Made by a program: the position numbers and the translations under genes | Shown here: positions 1 to 11,787 of the stretch, piece after piece | Position numbering within the stretch: position 1 is the stretch's first letter | Layout of the letters: each line of letters opens with the position of its first letter | The notes under the pieces: model-generated | What the model saw: only the letters and a program-made list of their open reading frames with translations | Database searches by the model: none | Told to the model about the DNA's origin: nothing | Source of the DNA: Cladorhizidae sp. MBARI D1340-BT2 | Taxonomy: Eukaryota > Porifera > Demospongiae > Poecilosclerida > Cladorhizidae | Reading direction: 5' to 3' | Length of the DNA: 64,000 nucleotides | Assembly: GCA_028752905.1 (NCBI GenBank) | Contig: JAQNBH010000007.1 | Coordinates: 20,823,646 to 20,887,645, forward strand

Positions 1-768
1 TTTTAAAATGACCATGTCAAAATGATCTACCTGTATTAAAAAATGCTAATATATTTATTTATATATGTACTGAGTATACTATATAATATATGTTGGCATA
101 CCTTGAATCACTACATGAACCCTTACGGCACAAAACAATTGATGAATACATTTATGGTCACTATGTACCTTACTCTGATGACTTGCACTGAGCCGAATAT
201 GACATGGTGGAAAAATTTTATATCCCTTTTTTAGTAGATATAAATTGGCAGGCTAACTAGGTCTGTAGTTTTGCAGTAGCTCGCGCGTTTTCTACGTGGT
301 GACCCGTGTGTTAGAAGTTCAGTAACACAAGAGACTAGCCGTCCTGTACGTCAATCAAGTGGCAACTGCCAAGGCCAAAATAATAAAAAAATTTGAATGG
401 CGCGCGATCTACCCGTACATGCCCGTACTTACATGCGCGATCTACCACCTAACATCGATGTAGCTTGACCCACTTTCTCAGTGTGATTATTACAGCATCA
501 TTAGCTTAAAAAAAGAACAAAAACTTGACTTGACACAGTAGCTATAGCTACTACAAAACTAAACTAATGTCATAATTTCAACTGGCTACTTTTCTGACCA
601 GGTCATATATATTACATCAGTGTCGGACTGTGGCACAGCCCCCCCCCCCCCCTTTCTCAGAGCCACTTAACAAGCAAAAACTTGGATGGGTTACAAGAAA
701 AATTCAGCCGATGCTGCAGCATAGAATGTTTAGTTGTCAAACTATTATTGTCATAATTATTAAAGAAA
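1..768. other. Non-coding, AT-rich stretch
   Basis: I see no gene, splice-site pair or terminal repeat here. The only distinctive element is a 14-base run of C at about 639-652. The short open frame near the left edge has no recognisable content. Confidence 0.5.
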
Positions 769-929
769 ATGAATGATCAGAATCTGATTAGCAACTTCTC
801 TGTGGGAATCCAACCGCACTATTGTTTGCAAAGTTATTATAAAACAGCACAGGAAGCATTCCACAAAGCCACATTGCAGTTTTTCATTCATATAGCTGTA
901 ACAAAGTTCAAACTGGAGTTTTGTGAAAT

Positions 930-1875
930 GACCCTTTCCCTTTGTTGTCAGCAATCAAGAGAAGAAGGGCAAGAATGGCTCAGAAAAAAGGAAGGCAAAA
1001 GAAAGAAGGGATCTGCTCAATGTGGCAAAACAGGCTGGACAAAAAAACATTTGTTTTCCAAGAAAATATTCTGGATATTCAGCACACGATTCCACAGATG
1101 ACCAGTTAATCCATCAAGATATACTAAACTCAACATCTGAGACAACTAATACAACTGAATTTGTGGAAGTCGTACCAATACAGGAGTCACAACATGATCA
1201 ACCAGAGCCAATGGAAACACAATGGTGCAGTGCCCGATGCACAACTGAAATAGCAAGCACATCTTCAGGAACTGTTGCTGCAATGGAATGGCCCAAAGAA
1301 TCTAAGGCTAAGCTTGATTATCTTTCAATGCAGCCAGAGCAGCCAACACAAAATATTCCTTTCTCTGTGGAAATGTTCACGCTGAAAGAAACAGATGGCA
1401 GCATTATACAGCGAAAATGGTTGAGAAAAAACTATACTGCAGGATATGTGGTTGCTTTTGTGAGAATCGCAGAGATGATTTTGTACTTGGTATTGGTGAT
1501 AGCCATTTCCGCAGAGCTAGTCAGTTAGTTAAATGACATGAAATTTCCCTGAATCACAGAGAAGCTTCAGACAAATTGTTTCGCAACCTCCATGGATGTG
1601 ACTTTGCTTCATTGATTCCTATGTGGAGGTGTGCTTCAAAAACTGCTGCTCGTCATAAAGTGGATCAGAATCGATTGGTACCTGCTCGAATAATAGATGT
1701 CATCAAGCTAGTTGCTGGCCAGGGATTGCCTTATCGAGGTGATTCTGAAAGTGCATGTGATCTGTTAGATTCAAAAAAGCACCATGGTGTTTTTCTTGAA
1801 ACTGCGTTGCTTCTTAGCAAGTATGACTCTGTACTAAGCAATCATGTAGCACAGTGTTCTAAGATGGTTGGTGGA
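930..1875 (+). pseudogene. hAT transposase remnant, ZMYM1-like N-terminal half
   Basis: This is a broken coding region resembling the N-terminal half of hAT-type transposases related to ZMYM1 (TTF-type zinc finger followed by a DUF4371-like region). A frame change in an A-run near 1430 leads into LYCRICGCFCENRRDDF, which fits the cysteine cluster of that zinc finger. A TGA near 1532 lies just before HEISLNHREASDK, the usual 'HE.S..H' tail of the domain. The segment 1576-1860 (IIDVIKLVAGQGLPYRGDSES, then FLETALLLSKYD) matches the region that follows in this family. The catalytic RNase H-like core is missing: the reading stops where the reverse-strand LINE begins at about 1880. It is certainly not functional as it stands. 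The family call rests on motif memory, not on a search. Confidence 0.6.
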
Positions 1876-1989
1876 TGAGATTGTGACAAGTGAAGTTTGA
1901 TGATAGTAGATGGCTGTGGGCTTACTAGCTCTGTCACTAGCAGCCTGGTAAGATACATGTGTGAATTTATTTGAATGTGGAACTGACAT

Positions 1990-4560
1990 GCAATGGTTAC
2001 AAGGGCATATATAATGAAAAGTGCAGAGATTTTCAGAGTCAAAGTGTAGATTGAAGTGGAGCCATAGGTGGTCTTCAATCTTTCTTTTGAGAGTAGGGAT
2101 GGAGAGCCTGATATTTAGAGGTGGAAGTGAGTTCCATAAATGGAGTATACGATTGAAGTAGAGCTGGCGAGAGTTGTTTGTGCTCGATCTGACGTGAATC
2201 AGTTTGGTTGCTTTAGATCTAGTTGCACACTCACTGAAAGCGACATAGTCGGTTATGCTGAAGGAAGATGTAGGCTCCTTGAGCCACTTGATGAAAAACA
2301 TTAAATCGTTCAATTCTAAGAACATCATCAAAGGAAGCAAATTGAGAGTGATAAGTCTGCTCTTGTAGACAGAAGTGAAGTCATTTAGAATATATTTAGA
2401 AGCTCTCCTCTGGACATGTTCCATGGACTTTATGTCCTTCAGATACCTGGGTATCCATAACTGTCGAACTGGGATCGTATTAGAGATAGGTATAGTGATT
2501 TCTTAGTGGTAATTGGAATGTGTAGGCTGAAGGTGCGCCTGATGAGACTTAGCTTCCCGTATGCTTTTGAAATCATAGGCTGTAATGCTTGTCCCAGGAC
2601 AAGTCATTGCATATTACTAATCCAAGATCCTTGTGGCTATCAAACATTGGTATTTCCTCACCTGTCATTGTGTAATTGAATTTAACTGTGGGAGATTTGC
2701 CGACAAAGCGAACAAGAGCGAGCTTGGTGGTGTTGAAGTCAAGTTTCCACTTTTTAGACCGTGCTTCGATGCTGTCTAAGTCCCCTTGGAGAAGGATTGC
2801 ATCCCTTGGCGAGTCGATAGATTAGTGTCGTCTGCAAAGCTAAGAAGCTTGGTATGTAATACAGAGATTGGTAGGTAATTTAGGTACAGGATGAACAAAA
2901 TAGGGCTGAGGATACTGCCCTGTGGGACACCTGAGAGTACAGGTAGTACATCTGATTCACTGCAATTAACTGATGTTATAATTGTTGTCGGTTGGTGAGT
3001 GATGCCATAGGATTAGGGTTTGCAAAGGAGCTCATTGTGAGGTACTCTATCGAATGCTTTGCTAAAGTCGAGATAGATTGTGTCGACCTGACTTGTTGTA
3101 GACAGATTATGATGAATGTTACTGATGAAGATGAGTAATTGTTGAATGGTTGATCTCTTTCTCAGAAAACCGAATTGACTGTTGTTGATAACACAGTTTG
3201 TTATTATGGTCAATGATTTGGTCATACACAAGTTTTTCTAGCACCTTTGATAAAGGAGTGCAATTGGTCATAGTTCTTTATAGATGACCTATCACCAGAC
3301 TTGTGAATTGGTGAGATACGATGAGTTTTCCACTCTGGTGGAATATGGCCTTTCTTAAGAATCTGGGTAAAGAGATGTAAAACCGGTTCATATATAGCTA
3401 AAGAGCAAGATTCAAGTACTCTGGGACCAATCCCATCAATTCCCTTGGCCTTTGTAGGGTCAAGTGAAACAAGGGCTAGATATACATCTGATTTAGAAAG
3501 AGAGAGGGAATTTGAAACTGAGGTAGGCATTGATTCATAAATATCATCGGATTTTAAATTCTCTGATGCGAAGATCGAGTGGAAATAAACATTGAAAAGT
3601 TCAGCCTTATCTTTGTCAGTTGATGCATGGGAAGCTCCTAGATTCATTGATGCAGGAAAAGATAAAACCATAGACAGACTCTTTATATGCTTGTAGATTT
3701 TATGATTGTTTTTATTAGCATAGTCACTGACGAGCTTGCTTTCCCAAGAAGTTTTTGCTTCCATAATTTGAGACTGAAGGCTTTTTTCAGCATTTGATAT
3801 CAAGTTCCGAGTTTTGTTGGGTTCTTCCTGAACCTTCGACGGAGGGATCGATGTTGTGCTTAATCTGTGGTGAGAACCATTTAGGGAAATTCTTGCTGCT
3901 TATTTTCACCACTGGTACAAAAAGATACAATGAGTTTAGAAGCAGTTGCTTAAAATATGACCAAAGATGATCAACATCAAATGAATTGTAAAAATCACTG
4001 AAATCGTGATCCAGCAAAAACGAGCAAAGACCCTGGAGGTCAGCCTTGGAGAAGTCCAGAGTGTAGAAAGTCACAATTTTATTTGGGGGAGGTAGACTAG
4101 TCGACACAGTAAAATTAATCCTGAGGTGATCCGAGGGGGTAACTGAGGCTACCACTGAAAGATCAGTAGCTATATTGTTGAATTTTGTGATAACAAGTCG
4201 AGTATGTTTCCCTTGATATGAGTCGGGGTTAGTACATGTTGGGTCAAGTTATGATCAAGTCACAAAAAAGGGGTAGAACAAGGAGAATAACCACACAGAG
4301 AGGGCCAATTTATGTCTGGTAAGTTGAAATCGCCCATTATGATCACTTCATCCTGGGAGGTTAGACCTTCAAGATAAGAGAACAGACAGGCATATTGGTA
4401 TGCTGTTGCATTTGGAGGTATATAGACCAAACATATGGTGATGATACTTTTGCAATGAATTTCGACCGTAAGATTAGGGTGAGACAGTAAGTGATAGATT
4501 GATCCACACACAAGAGAACTCTGCCACCTCTGTCAGATCTGTCTCTTCTGTATATGGTAA
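1990..4560 (-). pseudogene. LINE ORF2: APE endonuclease and reverse transcriptase
   Basis: Endonuclease remnants include GDFNLPDINW (about 4320-4350, reverse strand) and SDHLRINF (about 4110-4130). The reverse transcriptase is spread over three frames: AKGIDGIGPRVLE and IPPEWKTHRISPIHKSGD (3300-3470), QFGFLRKRST and YLDFSKAFDRVPH (3025-3190), VPQGSILSPILF (about 2890-2940) and the catalytic FADDTN (about 2826-2845). The C-terminal tail (MEHVQRRASKYILN, then LLPL and LHLWNSLPP, 2020-2424) is typical of CR1/L2-type LINEs. The FADD motif is intact, but the polypeptide is split by several frameshifts, so no enzyme can be made from this copy. Confidence 0.75.
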
Positions 4561-4716
4561 GGCAAGAATTTCATTATCGAGTACATAATCAGTTAACCAG
4601 GTTTCAGTGATAGCAATAATTTGCAGTTGCGTCGAGTATACAAGTGCTTGAAAATAGTTTAGCTTGTTGACAATGCTTCTGGTGTTCCAGAGACAAATGT
4701 TAATTGGCTTTCCTAG

Positions 4717-6173
4717 TCAGAACTTTTGAGTGACGAAGGAAGCAGGTGCAGGAGGCTCCACATCGTCGATTGGGATCTTCATATATGGAGTGGTGATGAG
4801 AGGATTATTTGGGGGACTGTTGATAGGGGGCACATCCGTGGCGACTTCTGAAAGATCCTGACCTGTATTTGAGGACTCCTCAGACTGCTTTATAGAGAAA
4901 GGGTTGCCTGTCAAGGAGGATTTTGTTGTCTCCATATGTGAAGCGGCAGATACACACTCAAAACGAGGAGGTTGTTGTACAGATGGAGACATACTGAAAG
5001 AAATTGGAGACATTCTGCTGTTGGTTGGTTTAGAGGACAGGGAGGTTACACTTTCTGATGGACGAGTAAGGTGGAATGAGCCATTGACAATTTTGCCGGT
5101 CAGCATGTTGTTGACATAGATGGAAAGATTTCTGATTTTAACAGACTTTCTATCCTTTCCCGACTGGATAAGCAGCCATCTCTCCCTAAGGAGAATTGCC
5201 TCCAGGGCTCTTTGCTGAGGAGCATGTCTGGCTTTATTGAGAGAGGTCTTTCAAGTGAAACCCTTTTTGACAGAAGACTTATAACATCAGCACACCTAAT
5301 TAGTTTCACAAGGATTGGGCGTGGCCTAGGTGCATTCCTGTTGAACTTTCCAAGTCTGAGGCTATCGCTAATGGAAGCTGCAGAGATATTGGAATCAATG
5401 GTTGAGAAGATGTTAGCAACTCTTTCAATGTCACAGCTGAAACGTTCGAACTTGTCCATTCTTTCTGGGCATTCACAACACCGTATACAACGAGATTCAA
5501 GTTCCTATTATGCTCAGTTTTGGAGGTGTTTGGTTTGGTAACAGTTGTAAAGAGCTCAGTACTGGCAGGTGGTGGACAAGTGGTTGGAGGAACCTCATGG
5601 ATACGTGACTCCTTTGCAGAGGCAAAAGGATAAGGATTAAGCAGATCACTCGAAACGGATTTGGAAGTGGAGACTAAAGGGTGAAGAGTAGACTGGTCAC
5701 TCATTTTGGATTTTCTTAGACTTTGCATTTCGACAAGTAATTTAGCTACAGTCTCCTCAAGTGTAGAAAGGCGACAGCGAGAACAGTGGAAAGGGGTGCT
5801 TGAATTTGAGAGAATATTGAACCGATGCTTGGTTAAGCCAGCACATTTTCTGTGAACACTCATGACAAGAGCCCTCACAGAAGATAAACTCTTGAGCCTT
5901 CTTTTTGGATTTAGAATCTGGAATAACTACCTCACATACTGGACAAAACACTTTGCTTACACTACTTGTGGCAGAGGCATATGTTGTTACGGTACTTTTG
6001 GGTCGCTGATTACCAGAGACAGCTGTGTGCGTTTCCTCCACAACTGATTCCGCCATTTGATAAGCTTTTTGAACTGTAGTTGCTGCTTCAGCTGATGTAG
6101 AGGTTTGGCAGGTTGAGGATGGAGTGAGAGTGACAGGTACTTCCACAGAAATGCTGCGCAAGGCAGAAGGCAA
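4717..6173 (-). pseudogene. LINE ORF1: PHD-like finger, coiled coil, RRM-like domain
   Basis: This is the nucleic-acid-binding ORF1 of the LINE, broken at least twice. The upstream frame contains CPVCEVVIPDSK and ends in FCEGSCHEC. The next frame, overlapping near 5860, continues with HRKCAGL and FHCSRC, so together they make one PHD-like finger interrupted by a frameshift. LSTLEETVAKLLVEMQSLRK then looks like a short coiled coil. After a second shift, HNRNLNLVVYGV and SDSLRLGKFNRNAPRPRP with ILVKLIRCADVISLL match the RRM-like part of L1/CR1 ORF1 proteins. The remaining C-terminal stretch, rich in Ser and Pro, runs to about 4717. In related LINEs such proteins coat the element's RNA and act as chaperones; here that is only a family inference. 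Confidence 0.6.
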
Positions 6174-6399
6174 AACACTTTGAGTGAGCTTTAAATAGGA
6201 ATATAGCTACAAACTGCGCCGACAATTCAGCAAGACCAGGCTAGCTAGTTGATAGCTGACATGACCCTTACTAGAGAGAAATCAAGCCACTGAAATAGGA
6301 CAAATAAGGTACGCTCGCGACACTACAACTTGCAACTGCAATCCCCAGACATTAGCAGCTCATAGGGTGGGAAGAGGAAGTGAGAGAGACTGAGCAAGA

Positions 6400-7100
6400 G
6401 TTGGGAGGAAAGATAGTTGAAGAGAGTGTGGAGTGGGTGGAAGGAGAAAGTTTTAGCTGTAGGGAGAAAGGAATTGGAATTACAGACAGGTCATAGGGAT
6501 GGTGGTGGTCAGAGAATGTGCAGAGGTTAATTGGTGTTAGGAAGGAGAAGTATAAGAGGTTGAGGGCAAAGGAAGAGGGGGGGAGAGGCTACATTAAGAC
6601 AACTATGGAATGACTATAGAGAAGCAAGAAAGGAAGTGAAAATATTAGGAAGAGAAGAAGGAATTGAGGAAGAGAACTATAAAGAAGATTAGAGAGCAGG
6701 GTGGGACTAGTTTTAAGATATTTTGGAATGATTTAAGAGCAAAGAGGAAGGAGAGAGGGATAAAAGGAGTGAAAGAGGGAAGAATGATGGAGGAGGTGTT
6801 GGAGGTGATGGCAAAACACTAGAGAGGTATGTGAGATCCATGCATGGTCAGGAAGGTGTGCAGTTGCAATTTAGACTGAGGACTGCATCAGCTGGGTTAT
6901 TAGAGGATAAGAATCAATGTGGGAAATTAGGGATGAGAGATGTATCATGTGTGATAGTGGAGCAGAGAAAGATGTGATACATTTCTTGGTAATATGTGAG
7001 AAATTCGAGAAGCAACTGGTACTGGTGAATGAGGTGGACAGAATTGTAGGGGCAGGACAATGACTGGATGAATATAGATTAGAAGAGTGGGTAAGGATGG
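6400..7100 (+). pseudogene. LINE ORF2 fragment with C-terminal zinc finger
   Basis: This forward-strand remnant belongs to a different LINE. WWSENVQRLIGVRKEKYKRL (about 6505-6565) resembles the segment between endonuclease and reverse transcriptase ('WW..ev...i..k..ay'). FRLRTASAGLLEDKNQC (about 6870-6920) is followed after a frame change by CIMCDSGAEKDVIHFLVIC (about 6942-6998), a C-x2-C..H..C finger typical of the extreme C-terminus of many LINE polymerases. The polymerase itself is missing, so the copy is internally deleted. A TGA interrupts the tail near 7062. The purine-rich sequence at 6370-6790 is part of this decayed frame. Confidence 0.5.
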
Positions 7101-7379
7101 AATGTGGCCAACAACAACACCCTCTCTCATCATTGCAACAGCAGATTGGTCACAACTGTTAGTTGGCTGCCTTCTGAGAAGCAATACTTCTCTAATGAAA
7201 GGAGTCCATACTTCTTTATAGACATGATTGCCTCTGATGAGTGTACTTCTGACACTCAAGTCACTGCCTACTGGCTGAGAGGCCATCTAGCTAGAGAATC
7301 TAGTCATCTCATGTGACAGTTCTTTGAGTCGGACATCTTGAGTGAAGCTAATCTATAGGCAAGCTGCTGAGGTGGTAAT

Positions 7380-7860
7380 GGCGTCTCCAAAAAAAAGGAT
7401 TCATCTCTCCTTGGAGAAGAAGGTGATGAAGCAAAGGAGCATCCTGGAATTACTGTGCTCACCCTTGGAGAAAAGTTTAGTTGTGGTAAGACACAAATTT
7501 CAGATATACTGAGGAGCAATTAGAGTATCTTAGCCATGTATGAATCTAATGCATCAACTAGTAAAAAAAACCCTCCAGTTTCAGAGTATTCTGATGTGAA
7601 TGCATTGTACCAATGGTATGTAATGGCCTGTTCCAAAAACATTTACCCATGTGGACCTCAACTTGCTGAGAAGGCCAGAGAAATTGCTGTAGTTTTAGGC
7701 AGGCAGAATTCTAGCCAACCAAAGTGGAAGAAGTGGTGCAATATAAGAAGTGGTTGTAAGTGGTGAATCTGGTGATGTATGAGGGGAGACTATCATGTCC
7801 TAAGGAGAGGCTGCCTGAGATTGAGAGAAGCATAACGGTTTCCGAAGCTCGACAAGAAGA
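7380..7860 (+). pseudogene. Tigger/CENP-B-like transposase N-terminus
   Basis: The segment resembles the DNA-binding half of pogo/Tigger transposases and CENP-B. A psq-type helix-turn-helix is suggested by EHPGITVLTLGEKFSCGKTQ and ISDILRSN (7440-7520), followed by an in-frame TAG at about 7521. Next comes a Tc5-type helix-turn-helix: ALYQWYVMACSKNIYPCGPQ, LAEKAREIAVVLG and KWKKWCNI (7600-7750). A frame change then gives VSGESGDV with a stop, and SWKERLPE-like residues, which is the usual hinge of the family. No DDE catalytic domain of this family follows; the next recognisable protein is an unrelated IS630-like transposase. Either a fragment lies next to it by chance, or the element was internally deleted. 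Confidence 0.5.
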
Positions 7861-8064
7861 AGATAGTGCTTGGCTACAGCCTCTGCAGATCAGTTGGAGT
7901 GACCAGGCTTTGACAGCGAGAGCGGGAACGAACGTCCAAGATGCCGCCAAGGTCAAGCAGGATGAGGTGGAAGAAGAGTTTGATGGTGATAGTGCTCAGT
8001 TGTTCTTTGATGATTTTATTGTCTGTTTGCCTCATGGATTAGGAAGACACGCTACTTCCAAAAG

Positions 8065-9478
8065 CGCTAAGATATGAATGTGAGAGATAGTGCTATGGAA
8101 GCTGCTTGTATCTCTGGCTTCAATGAGAAGACTGTCAGGATGTACAAGAAGGGCTTTGTCACCAACAAGGGAAAATTTTTCCAACTCAACAAAGGGGAAG
8201 CATGAGAGATTTTGCCTTTTCAATGATGAAGATGTCCTGGCTAGGGTTAGGGCTAGGGCTTGAAGCATCGATGTGGGTGTGAGAAAATGTGAACAAGCAA
8301 ACATGACTGCTTGCCAGTTTATTTATGATCAGCTCTATAACTTTGCCACCCCAGAAGTGTTTCTCTTCAAACAGAGATGGCTTCATCATTTTGCCTTTCA
8401 CCCAATGAATCATAAGAAAGGTGCGTAAATACGTTTTGTATCATTTTGTTTTGTATATATATCGTATTTAGGAACATGTGGATGGGCATAAGCATAAAGA
8501 TGTGGCGTCTTACAGAAAGGAATATCTGAAGAAGCTCAAAAACCTCCATTCCGCCCCCATCTTCCTCCAGCACCATGTAATTTAACACAAATGAAGGCCA
8601 AGCATGGATCTGGGGGACGGAAGATAGCCTTTCATCCAGCCCAAAACCAAGGGCCCAAACCCAAGGGTACTGGGATAATGGTGAGTGATTTTATCACAGA
8701 ACATGATGGCTTTCTCCGTGTCTCATCCAATGAGCTTGTTTCTCTGAGGTATACCACACCAGACTGTCCAGCAACTGCACGTGCCCTTCTCAAGAATGGT
8801 GGGGACAAAGAGGGGCATCGGAGATCACAGAAATTTATGGCAAACTTGAAGGATGCTGTTGCCATTGCAAATTTAAAATATCCACTTGACTAGCACACCA
8901 TTTTGTGGTTGTTTGGTTACATCAGCTGCCACCATGCCTTTGCAGAAGATGCCTTGAATGTAAGGAAAATGAATGTCCATTCAGGAGGAGTACAGCCATG
9001 CATGAGGGATATGGCTTGGTCAGGACAGACACAGAAGATGGTGGACAGGAAGGGTTGTCCAAAAGGAGACTGAGAATGATCCTGGAAGAGCGTGGCATCA
9101 ACACTGCCTGAGAAGATATGGGAGTGGTCCTGTCCAATCACAGTGATTTTGTGGAAAAGAAGATGCTTGTTGAAACTTATTTGATTGGTCTAGGCCACAA
9201 TGTGATATTTATCCCAAAATTTTGAAATTAACCCCATCAAGCGGGTGTGGGGACAAGCAAAAGTGTACACACGAAAGTGTACCAATTTCTCTCTGGCTCA
9301 TCTGCAGACTATAATCAATCCTGCCCTTGATTCAGCATCAGATATGATAAGAAAATACTTCCGAAAGTGCCGAGAGTATAAGAGGGCCTGCAGAGAAGAG
9401 AAAGAGGTTGGTAAGGAGTGGGACATGCAGTTAAACAATGCAAGTCACACAGGAGGGTTTCGATCATCTTTTTTTTAA
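8065..9478 (+). pseudogene. IS630-like (Tc1/mariner superfamily) DDE transposase, broken
   Basis: A nearly complete but frameshifted transposase of the family typified by 'KG.R..LEERG' and 'ELNPIE..WG'. Pieces in order: VRDSAMEAACISGFNEKTV (8080-8140), ANMTACQFIYDQL (8300-8340), GHKHKDVASYRKEYLKKLK (8475-8540), KGTGIMVSDFITEHDGFLR (8660-8720), LLKNGGDKEGH and QKFMANLKDAV (8780-8870), SCHHAFAEDALNV (about 8925-8960, carrying the expected acidic residue), RMILEERGIN (9070-9105), and the last catalytic block EINPIKRVWGQAK (9224-9262). At least four frame changes or stops break it. The catalytic glutamate expected in 'NPIE' reads Lys (codon AAG at 9239-9241). The C-terminal helix IRKYFRKCREYKRAC is well kept. 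Confidence 0.7.
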
Positions 9479-9479
9479 A

Positions 9480-9924
9480 TTATTATAATATCACGTACCC
9501 AAACATTTTGTCCAATTTCCCTTTATCTTTATGTCATTAGAATTTGAGTTCTTTGCCTCATTAAGTTATGATTGTGCAACTTATAATTGCTGGACAAACC
9601 ACTATATGAAGTTGTTACACTTGGAGCCTATGAGGCGAGTTTGGGGGAAATCCCATTGCTAGCTTTTTCTGCATTTACGCGAAGATTTCGTGAATTTTTT
9701 AATCATTTGATGCACACATTTTTTGTGGTTTCAGAATATTTTTCCTGGGTAATTTCATCATAAGTCTATCTTGCTGCAAGATATAAAGACATACTTATGA
9801 AGATTTGTGCATAATAAATGAATACCTACTTATGGACATATATTATGTCAAGCACTATACTGTCCTGCTTAGCATAGAGCATAACTGATACCACCAGTCC
9901 CATATGTGCATGCTTTGACTTCAG
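9480..9924. other. No recognisable feature
   Basis: AT-rich sequence between the transposase remnant and the next minisatellite. I find no coding content, terminal repeat or RNA gene. Confidence 0.4.
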
Positions 9925-10220
9925 CCTTCACCATGTGGCTGGGGCTGGTACCTTCACCATGTGGCTGGGGTATGGTACCTTCACCATGTGACTGGGGGCA
10001 GGTACCTTTACCATGTGACTGGGGCTGGTACCTTCATGGGGCTGGTACCTTCACCATGTGACTGGGGATGGTACCTTCACCATGTGACTGGGGATGGTAC
10101 CTTCACCATGTGACTGGGGCTGGTACCTTCATGGGGCTGGTACCTTCACCATGTGACTGGGGATGGTACCTTCACCATGTGACTGGGGATGGTACCTTCA
10201 TCATGTGACTGGGGCTGGTA
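9925..10220. repeat. Minisatellite, about 25-bp unit
   Basis: About a dozen imperfect copies of a unit containing CCTTCACCATGTGACTGGGG followed by a short variable spacer (ctggta, atggta or gcaggta). Two units are shortened to 'ccttcatggggctggta'. The KpnI-like GGTACC at the unit junction recurs almost exactly. Confidence 0.9.
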
Positions 10221-10290
10221 GTATGATCTCGGCATAAACAACAGTTGAACTTGGCAAACGTATTTAGCTCGACCGTACGCGTTTGAGAGT

Positions 10291-11167
10291 CGGTGTCATG
10301 CCAAATTCTTCCCGTTGCCAAATTTGTCCTCTTTGACCTACAGCGCATGCGTCAACATGGATTCGAGCGTAGTGGGAATAATATATGGCAACGTTCTCAA
10401 GCTAAATTCTTCCCGCCTGCTAAATTCTTCCCCATGTCATATTTCCCCTTTGCACTTAATGATTTATTGAGCATTATTTCAATTCCAGCATATTTCTGCA
10501 GGGTAAATCTACAATGTAAAATTTAGATATTTCCAAAAAACATTTTAAATAAACTTTGTCAGAGTATAAGATGAATTCAGGTCTACTGATGGAATTATTA
10601 TAGAACCTACTCCTTACTCCTTACCATTGGGTATCTAAACTAAAATTAAAATGAGTAGCTAATGATATTAGCAATTCTTTTATGTATATCTAGGGGGATC
10701 TGGTGGTATGGAAATTTTACACTCTATCAGATATCAATTCTGGGGCCTTCTAGAACAAATTTGCATGTGTGTCCTGCAGGATAACTGCATAAGCGAGAAG
10801 TATAACGATTGGATGATTGAAGGCGGGCCTCTGTCTGCGCCCTTGATGGGTGGGTGTAAAAGGAGAATATTCACTACTATAGGTGCCATGCTTGATGTAA
10901 TGCTCCACCTTCCTTAAATGTACTCCACAGTTTCTCTGTTCGCTCCATCTGCAAATGCAGCCAAAAGTTGATACACAGGTATATAGCTAAGCAGTCAACA
11001 CTGTAAAAAAATTGATACACAGGTAGCTAGATATATCAATCAACATGTTGAGTAACGCACGCTAGGCAGGAGGATAAGCACGCTGTCAAAGGAGAAAATC
11101 CTTTTTGCGCATGCGCAGTAAGTAAAAGAGGACAAATTTGGCTAGGGAAGGATTTGGCATGACATCG
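10291..11167. mobile_element. Non-autonomous DNA transposon with 61-bp terminal inverted repeats
   Basis: The ends 10291-10351 and 11107-11167 are inverted copies of each other. Both read, outside to inside, CG(G/A)TGTCATGCCAAAT, then CTTCCC-like, then CCAAATTTGTCCTCTTT and finally GCGCATGCG. Mismatches are few. Inside the left end, AAATTCTTCCC is repeated at about 10303, 10404 and 10422, as sub-terminal motifs often are. There is no transposase; short open frames inside (10293-10526, 10708-10917) show no known domain. I could not identify a clean target-site duplication, so the superfamily is unassigned. Confidence 0.75.
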
Positions 11168-11487
11168 GACTTGAAAGTGCCTGGGTTGTTCATCGCGCGT
11201 TACGGTTTAATTGCCATGACAATAGTGGAGAGAGCTGCGTGCGGCTACTCGTGCAGTTGCGTGCAGATACTTCCTACTTACGTTCCGCAGGAGACGCAAC
11301 TGGTAATCCCGTCCCCAGTTTGTCGAACGGCCACTTCAGTTCTACCTTTCCCTCCGAGGTAAATAACTTGTCGCACGATCCCACTTACGGTCACTTTCAC
11401 AAAAAATTCTAGCTGGCATTGTGTGGCGATGGTGTGAGGAAAGATAGAAAATTACTTTTAACATGATTCCCGTCAAAACTTAAATTC

Positions 11488-11787
11488 CTAGGATGGTTGC
11501 CCTAATCCCAAGCCTAGATCACATTGCTCTAGGTATTCTCCTTCTCCAAGTATAGCTGCAGGCCTAACACTGTAAATTATTGATGTCATACGAATGCTTG
11601 GATTGTTATAAAAGTGCATGGAATACAGTTTTTCCCAATTGGTTTTGAAAATGATATCGTCCAGATGGTGGCCTCTATTCGCGATACACATTTGTAGTTG
11701 ACTTGTGAAGTTTGCATCACCCGGCGAGTCATTTCCAGCATGTTTACGCGCTGAACGTTTAGGAGACTGCAAAACAGACTGTCTCAC
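11488..11787 (-). CDS. Unrecognised open frame, 99 aa
   Basis: An open frame with Met start whose product I do not recognise. It is moderately basic at the N-terminus (SPKRSARKHAG) and contains IIFKTNWEKLYSMHFYNNPS. On the plus strand, the sequence ATAGCTGCAGGCCTAACA inside it (about 11550) recurs at about 23127, which suggests a dispersed repeat rather than a gene. It could be an exon or a chance frame; nothing decides this. Confidence 0.2.
   Translation of the reverse strand: MRQSVLQSPKRSARKHAGNDSPGDANFTSQLQMCIANRGHHLDDIIFKTNWEKLYSMHFYNNPSIRMTSIIYSVRPAAILGEGEYLEQCDLGLGLGQPS

Larger units (their letters stand above)
1880..6180 (-). mobile_element. LINE retrotransposon, CR1/L2-like, degenerate
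   Basis: Reading on the reverse strand from about 6180 to 1880, the pieces appear in the normal order of a two-ORF jockey-superfamily LINE: ORF1 with a PHD-like finger and an RRM-like domain, then an APE endonuclease, a reverse transcriptase and the conserved C-terminal tail. Every piece is broken by frameshifts or stops, so the copy is dead. It abuts the hAT fragment at about 1880, where the two oppositely oriented readings overlap. This suggests insertion into, or truncation against, the hAT element. I could not find a target-site duplication. Confidence 0.75.

Noticed and set aside
7380..9478. A single chimeric transposon made of the Tigger-like N-terminus and the IS630-like transposase
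   Set aside because: The two protein families are distinct and the 200 bp between them (7860-8065) fits neither well. Two adjacent remnants is the simpler reading, though fusion is not excluded.
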